Shown: piece by piece, positions 26,949-36,572 of the stretch | Layout: each line of letters begins with the position of its first letter | How positions within the stretch are numbered: the first letter of the stretch is position 1 | NCBI RefSeq assembly: GCF_018905915.1 | Contig: NZ_CP064782.1 | Coordinates: 2,480,001-2,544,000 of the forward strand | Reading direction: 5' to 3' | Source: Azospira inquinata | Lineage (GTDB): Bacteria > Pseudomonadota > Gammaproteobacteria > Burkholderiales > Rhodocyclaceae | DNA length: 64,000 bases | The notes under the pieces: model-generated | The model's database searches: none | Seen by the model: the letters and a program-made list of their open reading frames with translations, nothing else | What the model was told of the DNA's origin: nothing | Position numbers and translations under genes: made by a program

Positions 26949-26966
26949 ATGGAAAAGACTCAATGA
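26949..26966 (+). CDS. possible five-codon leader peptide (MEKTQ)
   Basis: ATG-GAA-AAG-ACT-CAA-TGA, with a strong AGGGGAG ribosome site about seven bases upstream. Its TGA overlaps the KAP ATG (ATGA). The KAP start itself has only GGAAAAG before it, so ribosomes may reach it by translational coupling from this mini-ORF. Confidence 0.35.
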   Translation: MEKTQ

Positions 26967-29908
26967 TGACCGAAAAACCAATGATGAAAATGCCGGAACT
27001 TACGATTTTTGCTAAGTATCTTGTTATTGGCTTCCTAATTGCCGAGGTGGGGCGGATTGGCTTTATCCTGGGGACGAGCTATGCGCCTGAATTGTTGGGG
27101 TCGCCTAGTTGGGCGATTGCCTGTGGAATTCTAGTAGTGGCCGCGCTTTGTCTGACCTATGCCGTGAAACGGGGAGTTCTTCGCGCCATAGCCAAAATGG
27201 GGCGCGGTGTTCGAGTTGATTTATTGTTTATGATCGGAATCGGATTTTGGGTTAGCCAACTAGCCGCACCGTTGCTATATGAAATACATATTAATTTTGA
27301 ACGTTTAGGTCGGAGCTGGACGCCAGCTATTTTTGTTTCTCTTTGTTCGATTATATTTTTACCATTATCTCAGGCACTTATTTCAAAAAGGAAAAATTCA
27401 CCTTCCCAGTTAAATTTTCTTAGTGATAATGAAATCAGGGATAAAGATGAGGATTTCCTTAGTATAGATAGTCAGGCGGAAACTTTTGCAGCGGCAGTTC
27501 TGTCCAGTAAGGCACAAACGGGGCTAGTTTTCGGGGTGGATGGTCCATGGGGTGTAGGGAAGACAAGTTTTATAAATCTTGCGGAATGTTATTGGAAAAA
27601 TAGACCAGAAGAGGTGATCGTATGTAGATTTGAGCCGCTTCAATATGCTTCTGATCCTGATCTGGCGATACGTATGATTCAAGATTTTACCTCTGCAATT
27701 GAGGCTGAGGTATTTGCTCCAGAATTCCGGACTACAATTTCACGCTATTCCCGATCGTTAAAAGGGAAGGTGAGTTTCTCTTTTTTTGGCTTTAAGCTTC
27801 TGTTGGAGCCATCTGAAAATAAACTAGATGGCTTGCTTGGGGATGTGGATTCGGTTCTTAAGAGGCTGGGGCGCCGCTTAATCGTAGTTATTGATGATCT
27901 TGATCGTTTGGATGGAAACGCTATAAATAATGTGTTGTTCGCAACTAAACGAACTTTTCAACTTTCCCAGGTGATTTATATTCTTTGCTATGATACGGAA
28001 AAACTCAATAAAAGCAATAATGAAGGAGCTGGGACTCGCGAGTTTCTTGAGAAATTTATAACTGCAAAGTTGAGCTTATTTATTAATAGTGCTGATCTTG
28101 TCAATTTTCTAAACGATAGTTGCTCGGAGAAGGAAAATTGGTTGGACTCAATTCAATCTAAAATGCCAGTGAGGCTCGCAGGCGTTCTTAATGAACTGGC
28201 TAAGCTTCTTGACGGGGATAAGGCCGCAGAATACATGCCGATTGTAGGTGATTTCCGCAAAATAAAACGCTTTGTAAACGCTATGCTGCTAATGCAGATT
28301 GATCAGGTGGATTTTGGTGAGGTAGATTTTAATAAAACAGACCTTATAAATTTGATTCTTCTGCATCTAAATTACCCTGGGGTATTTAGGCGCATTTATA
28401 TTGAAGAAACAGGGGGTCGAGATGGGGTTTTTTCATTAGCACTGGAATGTTTGCCTAATAAAACAGAGAGAAAGAACTCGGAAGAATATGATTCATTCCT
28501 GAAAGATTTGGAAAGTAAAAAAATGCCAGCTGCAATTTTTTTGTTGCGGCAATTGTTTGATCAGTCGGTTCCAAAAACAAATCAGTCAGATAGAATAGAT
28601 GAGGCGGAGTTGTCATCCCGTGCATGCTTTAATTCGGGGGACCATAGAAATTTGGAAGCGTACTTAGAATTTATTGTACGTTGCGTTAAACCAGACCCGC
28701 TGGAGACTTTTGTGTTTTATTCTAATGCGGTTGAAAAGGTTAGGGGGGGGGCTTTAGTAAAGTCTATTCTGGAATCCAGGGATTTTAAAGCTGAAAAATG
28801 TTTTAACATTCACGAGAAGTTTTGGCAAATTCTATTAGATAAATCCCGATACTTTACAAGAGAGGTTGCTGAAGATGCTATTAATACCCTTGTTGACTAT
28901 TTGCCTCGCTATCCAGTGGCAGAAAAGGAAGCCCGCGTAAGCTTTCATAGTCTCCGGGAATTGTCAGTATTTTTTCTTTATAATCTTTTAGATACCGCTG
29001 GCTGGGGCAGGAATTCTCGCCAGCGAGTTGATAATAGATCGCGGAATGTAATGGAGATTGCCTGGCGTATTTTTGGAGAAGGGGAGTACGCAGGGAAAGG
29101 TATTATTCAATACCTAATAGATGATGATCGCGGTATTTTGGGATGGAATGACTTATTAATTTTTAGACTTATATGTTCATGGGATCGGCAGGGGTCGCTT
29201 TTTAATATAGCAAGAGCTCTTATTGTTAATCAGAACGAAGATGCGAAGACGGAAGGTCCTGTTCGTGAGCTTGCAATATTAGAAATGAGAAAAATATCGC
29301 AAAAAATATTCTGCTTGTTTAAGGATCGTTATATTAATGGGGGGCGGAATTTTTTTGAAGAAGTGGATGAAGCCCTTGATGGGCAATTTTTAGGAAAAAA
29401 TGAAGGAAATGTTTCGGTTGACTCCGAGCTTAAGAAATATATAGAAGCTACCCGTTCGAGAATTAAGGTGTTCGTGGTTTATCAATTGAGTAACTCTCTT
29501 TTCCCGCAAGGCTCGGGGGTGGGGTGTGGATATTACGATGAATGTGGAGAAAAGGATGAGCACGGAATAGCTCAATTAATGAATAAATACATCTTTGATT
29601 TTTGCTTTAATCCGACGGTCCAGGAAAAAAATATTTTTTATTTTCTGGATTATTGTTTGTCGAATTTAAGTATTGAGCCGTTTGCTGAAAATGAAGATGA
29701 TAAGGTATTTGCATCTACAGCAGACCTCGCTAGAGCTCTCGATGTTAAAAAACTAGGGGAGTATTGGGGGCAATATGGGGAGCTAATTCGTCAACGTATT
29801 TTGGATTGCAATGATCGGGTGGTGGTCACTTCCAATTATAGTGCCCCTTATGGGAAATATTTGGAGAAGGTGTTTCGGGCTCTGGATGGGCTGCTAAAGG
29901 AAAGTTAA
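26963..29908 (+). CDS. membrane KAP-family P-loop NTPase
   Basis: A 981-residue protein with about four N-terminal membrane helices (roughly 14-36, 49-67, 85-105, 120-138) and a KAP-family NTPase domain: Walker A GPWGVGKTS (about 194-202) and Walker B LIVVIDDLDRLD (about 304-315). The C-terminal 500 residues are helical with no domain I recognise. The KAP family includes phage-exclusion protein PifA and QatA of the Qat defence system, so an antiphage role is plausible. Base composition is far more AT-rich than its neighbours and codon use differs, indicating transfer. It is a single-gene insert between the DUF2975 operon and sodB. Confidence 0.88.
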   Translation: MMTEKPMMKMPELTIFAKYLVIGFLIAEVGRIGFILGTSYAPELLGSPSWAIACGILVVAALCLTYAVKRGVLRAIAKMGRGVRVDLLFMIGIGFWVSQLAAPLLYEIHINFERLGRSWTPAIFVSLCSIIFLPLSQALISKRKNSPSQLNFLSDNEIRDKDEDFLSIDSQAETFAAAVLSSKAQTGLVFGVDGPWGVGKTSFINLAECYWKNRPEEVIVCRFEPLQYASDPDLAIRMIQDFTSAIEAEVFAPEFRTTISRYSRSLKGKVSFSFFGFKLLLEPSENKLDGLLGDVDSVLKRLGRRLIVVIDDLDRLDGNAINNVLFATKRTFQLSQVIYILCYDTEKLNKSNNEGAGTREFLEKFITAKLSLFINSADLVNFLNDSCSEKENWLDSIQSKMPVRLAGVLNELAKLLDGDKAAEYMPIVGDFRKIKRFVNAMLLMQIDQVDFGEVDFNKTDLINLILLHLNYPGVFRRIYIEETGGRDGVFSLALECLPNKTERKNSEEYDSFLKDLESKKMPAAIFLLRQLFDQSVPKTNQSDRIDEAELSSRACFNSGDHRNLEAYLEFIVRCVKPDPLETFVFYSNAVEKVRGGALVKSILESRDFKAEKCFNIHEKFWQILLDKSRYFTREVAEDAINTLVDYLPRYPVAEKEARVSFHSLRELSVFFLYNLLDTAGWGRNSRQRVDNRSRNVMEIAWRIFGEGEYAGKGIIQYLIDDDRGILGWNDLLIFRLICSWDRQGSLFNIARALIVNQNEDAKTEGPVRELAILEMRKISQKIFCLFKDRYINGGRNFFEEVDEALDGQFLGKNEGNVSVDSELKKYIEATRSRIKVFVVYQLSNSLFPQGSGVGCGYYDECGEKDEHGIAQLMNKYIFDFCFNPTVQEKNIFYFLDYCLSNLSIEPFAENEDDKVFASTADLARALDVKKLGEYWGQYGELIRQRILDCNDRVVVTSNYSAPYGKYLEKVFRALDGLLKES

Positions 29909-30043
29909 AATTTCTAGCGATTTGATTGCGTTGGTTGATAGCGCTGCTATAGTTGTTTGTAATAATTAAGCCGGTGTGGCTGGGGATGCTGTGTCTATTG
30001 TTTTGAGTAAAATAATGCTATTTGGTTAAGTTTTTTTGGTTAA

Positions 30044-30069
30044 AAAAGGGAGCTTTCGCTCCCCTTTTT
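30044..30069 (+). terminator. rho-independent terminator after KAP gene
   Basis: GGGAGC-TTTC-GCTCCC with flanking A and T runs, so it may work in both directions; it lies between the KAP gene and sodB. Confidence 0.85.
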
Positions 30070-30131
30070 AATATCAAGTTAATTGGCTCAGTTAGTTAAG
30101 CGAACTGCCAATTGTTGATGCGAGCGGTGCC

Positions 30132-30716
30132 TTAAGCGAAGTTCTTGGCGGCGAAATCCCAATTGACCAGGGAGGTCAGGTAGGTTTCCACGAATTTCGG
30201 CCGGGCGTTGCGGTAGTCGATGTAGTAGGCGTGTTCCCATACGTCGATGGTGATCAGGGGCTTGTCGCTGCCGGTCAGGGGGGTGGCGGCGTTGCTGGTG
30301 TTCACGATGTCCAGGGAGCCGTCGGCCTTTTTCACCAGCCAGGTCCAGCCGGAGCCGAAGTTGCCCGTGGCGGAGGTGGTGAAGGCTTTTTTGAAGTCGT
30401 CGAAGGAGCCCCACTTTTTGTTGATGGCGTCAGCCAGGGCACCGGTGGGGGCGCCGCCGCCGTTGGGCTTGAGGCTGCTCCAGAAGAAGGTGTGGTTCCA
30501 GACCTGGGCGGCGTTGTTGAAGATGCCACCGGCGGGGGCCTTTTTGATGATGGCTTCCAGATCCAGGGCTTCGTATTCCGTGCCCTTGACCAGGTTGTTC
30601 AGGTTGGTGACGTAGCTTTGGTGGTGCTTGCCGTAGTGGAACTCGATGGTTTCCTTGGAAATATGGGGGGCCAGGGCATCCTGGGCGTAGGGCAGAGCAG
30701 GCAATTCAAAAGCCAT
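30132..30716 (-). CDS. sodB: iron superoxide dismutase
   Basis: A 194-residue Fe-type superoxide dismutase, cytoplasmic, converting superoxide to peroxide and oxygen. Metal ligands are H27, H75, D158 and H162. [17 protein letters not shown] is typical of Fe enzymes of proteobacteria. A GGAGAATCATA leader precedes the ATG. Its promoter lies over the 3' end of xseA. Confidence 0.97.
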   Translation of the reverse strand: MAFELPALPYAQDALAPHISKETIEFHYGKHHQSYVTNLNNLVKGTEYEALDLEAIIKKAPAGGIFNNAAQVWNHTFFWSSLKPNGGGAPTGALADAINKKWGSFDDFKKAFTTSATGNFGSGWTWLVKKADGSLDIVNTSNAATPLTGSDKPLITIDVWEHAYYIDYRNARPKFVETYLTSLVNWDFAAKNFA

Positions 30717-30752
30717 TATGATTCTCCGTGGGTTTGTTGTGGGTAAGGGAAA

Positions 30753-30782
30753 ATTCTAGTCACGATCCCCGGGGGTGACAAC
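30753..30782 (-). promoter_or_regulatory. sigma-70 promoter of sodB
   Basis: On the minus strand, TTGTCA and TAGAAT are 17 bases apart. The -10 element overlaps the xseA stop codon, about 40 bases before the sodB ATG. Confidence 0.65.
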
Positions 30783-32138
30783 CGGTGCGCCCCGGGCCTG
30801 GCGCACCTCCACCCGGGCATCGCCCCGATGCAGGCGTAATACCAGGGATTGACCCGGTTGGAGGGTGCCGCCGTCCCGTACGGCCTTGCCGTCGTCGTCA
30901 AAGGCGATGGCGTAGCCCCGGGAAAGCACCCCTTCCGGGTTGAGATGGGCCAGCCCGGCGGCCAGCCTGTCCAGGTGGGCGCGGCGTTGTGCCACCCCTT
31001 GTTGCTGGGCGCTGTGCATTCGGACCGCAAGTCCGGTCAAGCGTTCCCTAAAATTTTCCGGCCGAGGCCGGGCCAGGGCCAGGCGATGGCTCAGGCGGGT
31101 GAGCCGTTCCCGGCTTTCTCCCACCCGTCTCGCTTGGGCGGCGGCCAGCCGCAGCCCCAGGGCGTTGAGGGCCTGGGCCTGTTGGGCGAGCCGTTCCGCC
31201 GGGTGTTTGAGGCGCTTGCCCAGCCAGTCCAGTTGTTGTTGCCGGTATTCCAAGGCCTGCCAGCAGCGGCGGCTGAGGAGGGCGGCCAGTTCGTCTAGCC
31301 GGTCCAGCAGGGCATCCCGGTCCGGGCTGGCCAGTTCGGCGGCGGCAGTGGGGGTGGGGGCCCGCAGGTCGGCGGCAAAGTCGGCGATGGTGAAATCCGT
31401 TTCGTGGCCCACCCCGCTCACCACGGGCATGGGGCAGGCGGCAATGGCCCGGGCCACGGCTTCATCGTTAAAGGCCCAGAGGTCTTCCATGCTGCCCCCG
31501 CCCCGGCACACCAGCAGCACATCGCATTCCCGGCGCTGGGCGGCGGCGGTGATGGCAGCGGCGATAAGGGCCGGGGCTGCGTCCCCCTGGACCTGGGTGG
31601 GATAGAGGCGGATGGCCACGTGGGGCGCCCGCCGCGCCAAGGTGGTGAGAATGTCCCGCAGGGCGGCGGCCTGGGGGCTGGTGACGATGCCCAGGCAGCG
31701 GGGGAAGGGGGGCAGGGGCCGTTTGCGCTCGGTGGCGAAAAGGCCTTCCTGCTCCAGCTTGGCCTTGAGGCGCAGGAACTGTTCGTACAGATTGCCCTGG
31801 CCCGCCCGGCGCAGGGTTTCCACATTGAGCTGGTATTCCCCCCGGGGCTCGTAGAGGCCCACCAGTACCCGGGCTTCCACATGCATGCCGTTTTCCAGAC
31901 GAAAGCCCAGCAACTGGGCCCGGCCCCGGAACATGACGCAGCGGGCCTGGGCCTGGTCGTCCTTGAGGGAAAAATAGGCGTGGCCCGAGGCGGCCACGGT
32001 GAGATTGGAAATTTCTCCGGAGACCCAGCAGAGGGGAAAGGCCTCTTCCAGGCGGCGTTTGACCTGCCGGTTGAGGGCGGAGACGGGAATAACGGTGGCC
32101 GGGGCGGCGGGGGCGGAAAAATCCAGTTGGGCTTGCAT
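30756..32138 (-). CDS. xseA: exodeoxyribonuclease VII large subunit
   Basis: A 460-residue XseA: N-terminal OB-fold (LNRQVKRRLEEAFPLCWVSGEISN), the nuclease core with GVGHETDFTIADFAADLRAPTPTAA, and a long C-terminal coiled coil. With XseB it degrades single-stranded DNA in repair and recombination; xseB is not in the window. The ATG at 32138 begins the conserved part; the TTG at 32189 is ignored. It is upstream of sodB on the same strand. Confidence 0.96.
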   Translation of the reverse strand: MQAQLDFSAPAAPATVIPVSALNRQVKRRLEEAFPLCWVSGEISNLTVAASGHAYFSLKDDQAQARCVMFRGRAQLLGFRLENGMHVEARVLVGLYEPRGEYQLNVETLRRAGQGNLYEQFLRLKAKLEQEGLFATERKRPLPPFPRCLGIVTSPQAAALRDILTTLARRAPHVAIRLYPTQVQGDAAPALIAAAITAAAQRRECDVLLVCRGGGSMEDLWAFNDEAVARAIAACPMPVVSGVGHETDFTIADFAADLRAPTPTAAAELASPDRDALLDRLDELAALLSRRCWQALEYRQQQLDWLGKRLKHPAERLAQQAQALNALGLRLAAAQARRVGESRERLTRLSHRLALARPRPENFRERLTGLAVRMHSAQQQGVAQRRAHLDRLAAGLAHLNPEGVLSRGYAIAFDDDGKAVRDGGTLQPGQSLVLRLHRGDARVEVRQARGAPVVTPGDRD

Positions 32139-32318
32139 GACGGTGATTTTACCCGACTCCGTCAGGCCCCCCGGGACTTTGCCGGGCAAAGCTCCTGTCC
32201 AGGCCCTGAGTTTGCATATAACCGTATGATTATTAATGAATTTGTTGGGTTGCCCTATTTCGCGGCAGAGTAAGAAAAAGCCTTGCGGCCCCGGGAGTTA
32301 GACAATCTGATGACAAGC

Positions 32319-32352
32319 AATCCACAGACTTATCCACAGATTTTGTGGATAA
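32319..32352. promoter_or_regulatory. DnaA-box cluster with inverted perfect pair
   Basis: Two perfect DnaA boxes TTATCCACA (32330-32338 plus; 32344-32352 minus) face each other five bases apart inside a longer palindrome, and a partial box CAATCCACA lies just upstream. An AT-rich stretch sits at about 32215-32250. The cluster occupies the spacer between the divergent genes xseA and exbB (32139-32450), which has no gene. Confidence 0.65.
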
Positions 32353-32450
32353 GCGTCGGGAACTCGGCTACAGGCCGGTTCTACCGGGGACTTGCCGGAC
32401 CCGAGGGGGCAGGCTAAAGTTCCACGCTTAACGCTCTTTCGGAGATTCGC

Positions 32451-33056
32451 GTGTTTTCCATTATCCAGGCCGCTGGCTGGCCCATCTGGCCCCTGTTGTT
32501 GGCATCTATCATCGCTGTAGCCCTGATTATTGAACGCCTGGTGGCCCTGCGCCGTACCCGGGTGGTGCCCGATGGCCTCCTGGCCCGGGTGGTGGGGGAA
32601 CTCCGTCAAGGCACCCTGACCGACCAGAGCATTGCCGCCCTGGAACAGAATTCTCCCCTGGGCCGGGTGTTTGCCGCCGGTCTGCGCAACGCCCGCTCCA
32701 GCCGGGAAGTGATGAAGGAAGCCATTGAGGAATCCGGCCGGGGCGTTACCCACGACCTGGAACGCTACCTCACTACCCTGGGCACCATCGCCTCCATCAG
32801 CCCCCTGATGGGTCTGTTCGGCACGGTGGTGGGCATGATCGAACTGTTCGGCGCCCAGTCCCCCAGCGGTGCCAACCCCATGCAGTTGGCCCACGGGATT
32901 TCCATCGCCCTCTACAACACGGGCTTCGGCCTGGTGGTGGCCATTCCCTCCATGATTTTCTGGCGCCATTTCCGCGCCCTGGTGGATGGCTTCGTCATCG
33001 ACATGGAGCAGCAGGCGGTGCGGCTGGTGGAAATCGTTCACGGAGATCGGGCCTAA
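32451..33056 (+). CDS. exbB: ExbB/TolQ family proton-channel protein
   Basis: A 201-residue MotA/TolQ/ExbB protein with three membrane helices (about 10-28, 107-135, 150-172). It partners with ExbD to harness the proton gradient for TonB- or Tol-like work at the outer membrane. The conserved TLGTIASISPLMGLFGTVVGMI region lines the channel. It starts with GTG, with a GGAG site upstream, and precedes exbD by three bases. The exbB-exbD-lpxK order is common in betaproteobacteria. Confidence 0.92.
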   Translation: MFSIIQAAGWPIWPLLLASIIAVALIIERLVALRRTRVVPDGLLARVVGELRQGTLTDQSIAALEQNSPLGRVFAAGLRNARSSREVMKEAIEESGRGVTHDLERYLTTLGTIASISPLMGLFGTVVGMIELFGAQSPSGANPMQLAHGISIALYNTGFGLVVAIPSMIFWRHFRALVDGFVIDMEQQAVRLVEIVHGDRA

Positions 33057-33059
33057 GCC

Positions 33060-33497
33060 ATGAACTTTCGTCGCGGTCAGCCCCGGGAAGAGCCGGAAAT
33101 CAACCTGATCCCCATGATCGACGTACTTTTGGTGATCATTATTTTCCTCATGCTCACTACTACCTACGCCAAGTTCTCCGGTCTGGAAATCAATCTGCCC
33201 ACGGCGGACAGCACCCAGTCTCCGGACCAGCCCAATGAGGTCAATGTGGCCATTACGGCGGCGGGGCAGGTGCTGGTGAATAAGGAACCCCTGGCCAACA
33301 GCGAAGTGGCCGGGATTGCGGAAGCCCTGCATCGGGCGGCGGGAACCCAGAAAGATCCCCTTATCGTCATCGATGCGGACGCCAAAACCACCCACCAGAG
33401 CGTGGTGGATGTGATGCAGGCGGCCCAGACGGCGGGTTATCCCCATATCTCCTTTGCTACCCAGACCCCTTCCGGCGGTCAGGGCGGCGCCCAGTAA
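33060..33497 (+). CDS. exbD: ExbD/TolR family protein
   Basis: A 145-residue ExbD: one membrane helix with the proton-carrying aspartate D21 in NLIPMIDVLLVIIIFLM, then a periplasmic domain and a Gly/Gln-rich tail. It acts with ExbB. It lies three bases after exbB and 15 before lpxK in one operon. Confidence 0.93.
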   Translation: MNFRRGQPREEPEINLIPMIDVLLVIIIFLMLTTTYAKFSGLEINLPTADSTQSPDQPNEVNVAITAAGQVLVNKEPLANSEVAGIAEALHRAAGTQKDPLIVIDADAKTTHQSVVDVMQAAQTAGYPHISFATQTPSGGQGGAQ

Positions 33498-33512
33498 CTC
33501 CGCCTTTTCCCC

Positions 33513-34625
33513 ATGCCCCCTTCGCCCTCGGTGCGGCGTCTGCTTCGCATCTGGTTCCCCGGCCGGCTTATGCCGCGCCGGGAAGCCCCTCTCCCTCCCT
33601 TTTCCCGCTTCCTTGACGGCCTTACCGGCCTGGCCCTGTTGCCCGTCTCCTGGGTCTTTACCTTGCTAGTGCAAAGCCGGCGTCTGGCCTATCGCTGGGG
33701 CTGGCTCCGCACCGAGCGTCTGCCCGTGCCCGTGGTGGTGGTGGGCAATCTGACCGTGGGGGGCGCGGGTAAAACCCCCCTGGTGGCCCGTCTGGCCCAG
33801 GATCTGGCCGCCGCCGGGCGCCATCCGGCCATTGTCAGCCGGGGCTACGGGGCGGAAGTGCTGCGGCCCCAGGCCGTTTCTCCCGAGGCCACGGCGGATG
33901 TGGTGGGGGATGAACCCCTGCTCCTGGCCCGGCGCACCGGTGTGCCCGTGTGGGTGGGTCGGGACCGGGTGGCCACGGGCCGGGCCTTGCTGGCCGCCCA
34001 TCCGGAGGTGGATGTGCTGCTCTGCGACGACGGCCTGCAACACTACCGGCTGGCCCGGGATGTGGAAATTGTGGTCTTCGACGCCCGGGGGGCGGGTAAT
34101 GGTCGCCTGCTGCCCGCCGGTCCCCTGCGGGAACCCCTGTCCCGCCTGGCCCGGGCCCACGCCCTGGTTTATAACGAATTACCCGATTCCCTGGCCTTGC
34201 GCAGTACCAGCCATTTGCCTGCCTTCCAGATGAGTCTGGAGGCGGGGGAATTCCTTGCCCTGGCCGAACCGGAGCGCCGATGCCGGGCAGAAGACCTGGC
34301 GGGTAAGGTGCTCCACGGGGTGGCTGGCATTGGCGACCCGGGGCGCTTTTTCCGCACCCTGGGGGACCTGGGTCTGGAGGTGGTGCCCCATCCCTTTCCG
34401 GACCACCACGCCTACCGGGTGGAGGATTTTTCCTTCCTGCACCCCGGGGAGGTGGCCCTGCTCACGGAAAAGGATGGGGTAAAATGCGCCCGGCTCCACC
34501 TGGGCGAGGCCTGGGTGCTGCCGGTGGACGCCCGGGTCACCCCGGACATTAGCGCTTTTATTCTGGAGAGTTTGCATGGACGCGAAACTGCTGGACATCC
34601 TGGTGTGCCCCCTCTGCAAGGGTAG
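33513..34625 (+). CDS. lpxK: tetraacyldisaccharide 4'-kinase
   Basis: A 370-residue inner-membrane-associated kinase that phosphorylates the lipid A disaccharide. The P-loop [12 protein letters not shown] begins at about residue 78, SRGYGAE follows near 109, and DDGLQHYRL near 171. The family is usually about 330-340 residues, so the real start may be the ATG at 33570; neither start has a good ribosome site. It overlaps the Trm112-like gene by 50 bases and sits with kdsB, another LPS gene. Confidence 0.95.
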   Translation: MPPSPSVRRLLRIWFPGRLMPRREAPLPPFSRFLDGLTGLALLPVSWVFTLLVQSRRLAYRWGWLRTERLPVPVVVVGNLTVGGAGKTPLVARLAQDLAAAGRHPAIVSRGYGAEVLRPQAVSPEATADVVGDEPLLLARRTGVPVWVGRDRVATGRALLAAHPEVDVLLCDDGLQHYRLARDVEIVVFDARGAGNGRLLPAGPLREPLSRLARAHALVYNELPDSLALRSTSHLPAFQMSLEAGEFLALAEPERRCRAEDLAGKVLHGVAGIGDPGRFFRTLGDLGLEVVPHPFPDHHAYRVEDFSFLHPGEVALLTEKDGVKCARLHLGEAWVLPVDARVTPDISAFILESLHGRETAGHPGVPPLQG

Positions 34626-34752
34626 CCTGGACTATCGGAAGGATAAGCAGGAGCTGGTCTGCAAGCCCTGCAAGCTGGCTTTCCCGGTGCGGGACGACAT
34701 TCCGGTGATGCTGGAAGAAGAAGCCCGGACCCTGGGGCCGGACGAGGAATAG
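34576..34752 (+). CDS. Trm112-family small zinc protein
   Basis: A 58-residue protein of the Trm112/YcaR family. C11-x2-C14 and C29-x2-C32 should bind zinc; in other systems such proteins activate methyltransferases. The lpxK-ycaR-kdsB order is widespread in proteobacteria. It begins inside the 3' end of lpxK in another frame. Confidence 0.92.
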   Translation: MDAKLLDILVCPLCKGSLDYRKDKQELVCKPCKLAFPVRDDIPVMLEEEARTLGPDEE

Positions 34753-34758
34753 GCCGCC

Positions 34759-35538
34759 ATGGGCTTTAAGGTCGTCATTCCCGCTCGCTACGCCTCTTCC
34801 CGGCTGCCGGCCAAACCCCTGCTGGATTTGGGGGGCAAGCCCATGGTGGTGCGGGTAGCGGAACGGGCCCGGGCTTCCGGGGCCGAAGAGGTCTGGGTGG
34901 CCACGGATCACCCGGAGGTGCTGGCCGCCGTAGAACACCACGGCTTCCAGGGGGTGATGACCCGGGCCGACCACCCCACCGGCACCGACCGGCTGGCCGA
35001 AGTGGTGGCCCAGCGGGGCTGGGATGACCGGACCATGGTGGTCAATGTGCAGGGGGACGAACCCCTCATCGACCCGGTGCTGATCCGTCAAGCCGCCGAC
35101 CAGTTGCAGGCCAGCGGCGCCGATATCGCCACCGTGGGCCATCCTCTCCAGGACGCCGCCGAATTCTTCAATCCCAATGTGGTGAAGCTGGTTTGCCGCA
35201 AGGACGGGGATGCCCTGTACTTTTCCCGGGCCCCCATTCCCTGGGACCGGGAAGCTTTCGCCCAGGCGGCCGGACGGCAGACCCTGCCCCCCGGCCTGGG
35301 CGCCTACCGACACATAGGCCTTTACGCCTACCGGGCCGGGTTTCTCCGGGCTTTCGGGCGGCTGGAAGCCGCGCCTCTGGAACAGGTGGAAAAACTGGAA
35401 CAGCTGCGCGCCCTCTGGCACGGCTACCGGATCAGCGTGACCGTGGCCGACGCCCTGCCCATGCCCGGGGTGGACACCCCGGAAGACGGGGAAAGGATGC
35501 GCCAATGGTTCGCCCGGGAAGGGAATTCCCCGGTTTGA
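34759..35538 (+). CDS. kdsB: 3-deoxy-manno-octulosonate cytidylyltransferase
   Basis: A 259-residue CMP-Kdo synthetase that activates Kdo with CTP for LPS inner-core assembly. It has the N-terminal nucleotide-binding [12 protein letters not shown], and DRLAEVV and [11 protein letters not shown] in the middle. It lies six bases after the Trm112-like gene. Full length. Confidence 0.97.
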   Translation: MGFKVVIPARYASSRLPAKPLLDLGGKPMVVRVAERARASGAEEVWVATDHPEVLAAVEHHGFQGVMTRADHPTGTDRLAEVVAQRGWDDRTMVVNVQGDEPLIDPVLIRQAADQLQASGADIATVGHPLQDAAEFFNPNVVKLVCRKDGDALYFSRAPIPWDREAFAQAAGRQTLPPGLGAYRHIGLYAYRAGFLRAFGRLEAAPLEQVEKLEQLRALWHGYRISVTVADALPMPGVDTPEDGERMRQWFAREGNSPV

Positions 35539-35633
35539 CCTGCCCAGGTTTTGCGGGTAATTTCCCTCCCGCAAAAGGCCCGGGGGGCGGAAAATTTTCC
35601 CCCGCCGGACCTCGCCCCTTAAAACAACCATAA

Positions 35634-36395
<762 letters not shown>

Positions 36396-36417
36396 GGTCC
36401 GCCACCCCAGGAAAAGA

Positions 36418-36450
36418 CGCAGCCACCCAAGGCTTGGGGGCTGCGTTTTT
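36418..36450 (+). terminator. rho-independent terminator after adk
   Basis: CGCAGCC...GGCTGCG with an inner CCCAA/TTGGG stem, followed by five T residues. Confidence 0.92.
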
Positions 36451-36572
36451 GTCTTTGGAGTCGGCCTCCTGGCCCGGGTTGTCGCTTGGTGTGCGCAACG
36501 GCCCTGGGGTTTAGGGGGCGCAGTGGGCGGGGACGCCCCGGCTCCTAATATTTTCTCAATCCGAGGTCTGTC

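Noticed and set aside
26963..29908. KAP gene as part of a complete QatABCD system
   Set aside because: No QatB, QatC (QueC-like) or QatD (TatD-like) genes lie on either side; neighbours are a DUF2975 operon and sodB.
32220..32242. Fur-box-like AT-rich sequence upstream of exbB
   Set aside because: Only a central AATAATCAT matches; the exbBD-lpxK arrangement is not typically iron-regulated, so evidence is too thin.
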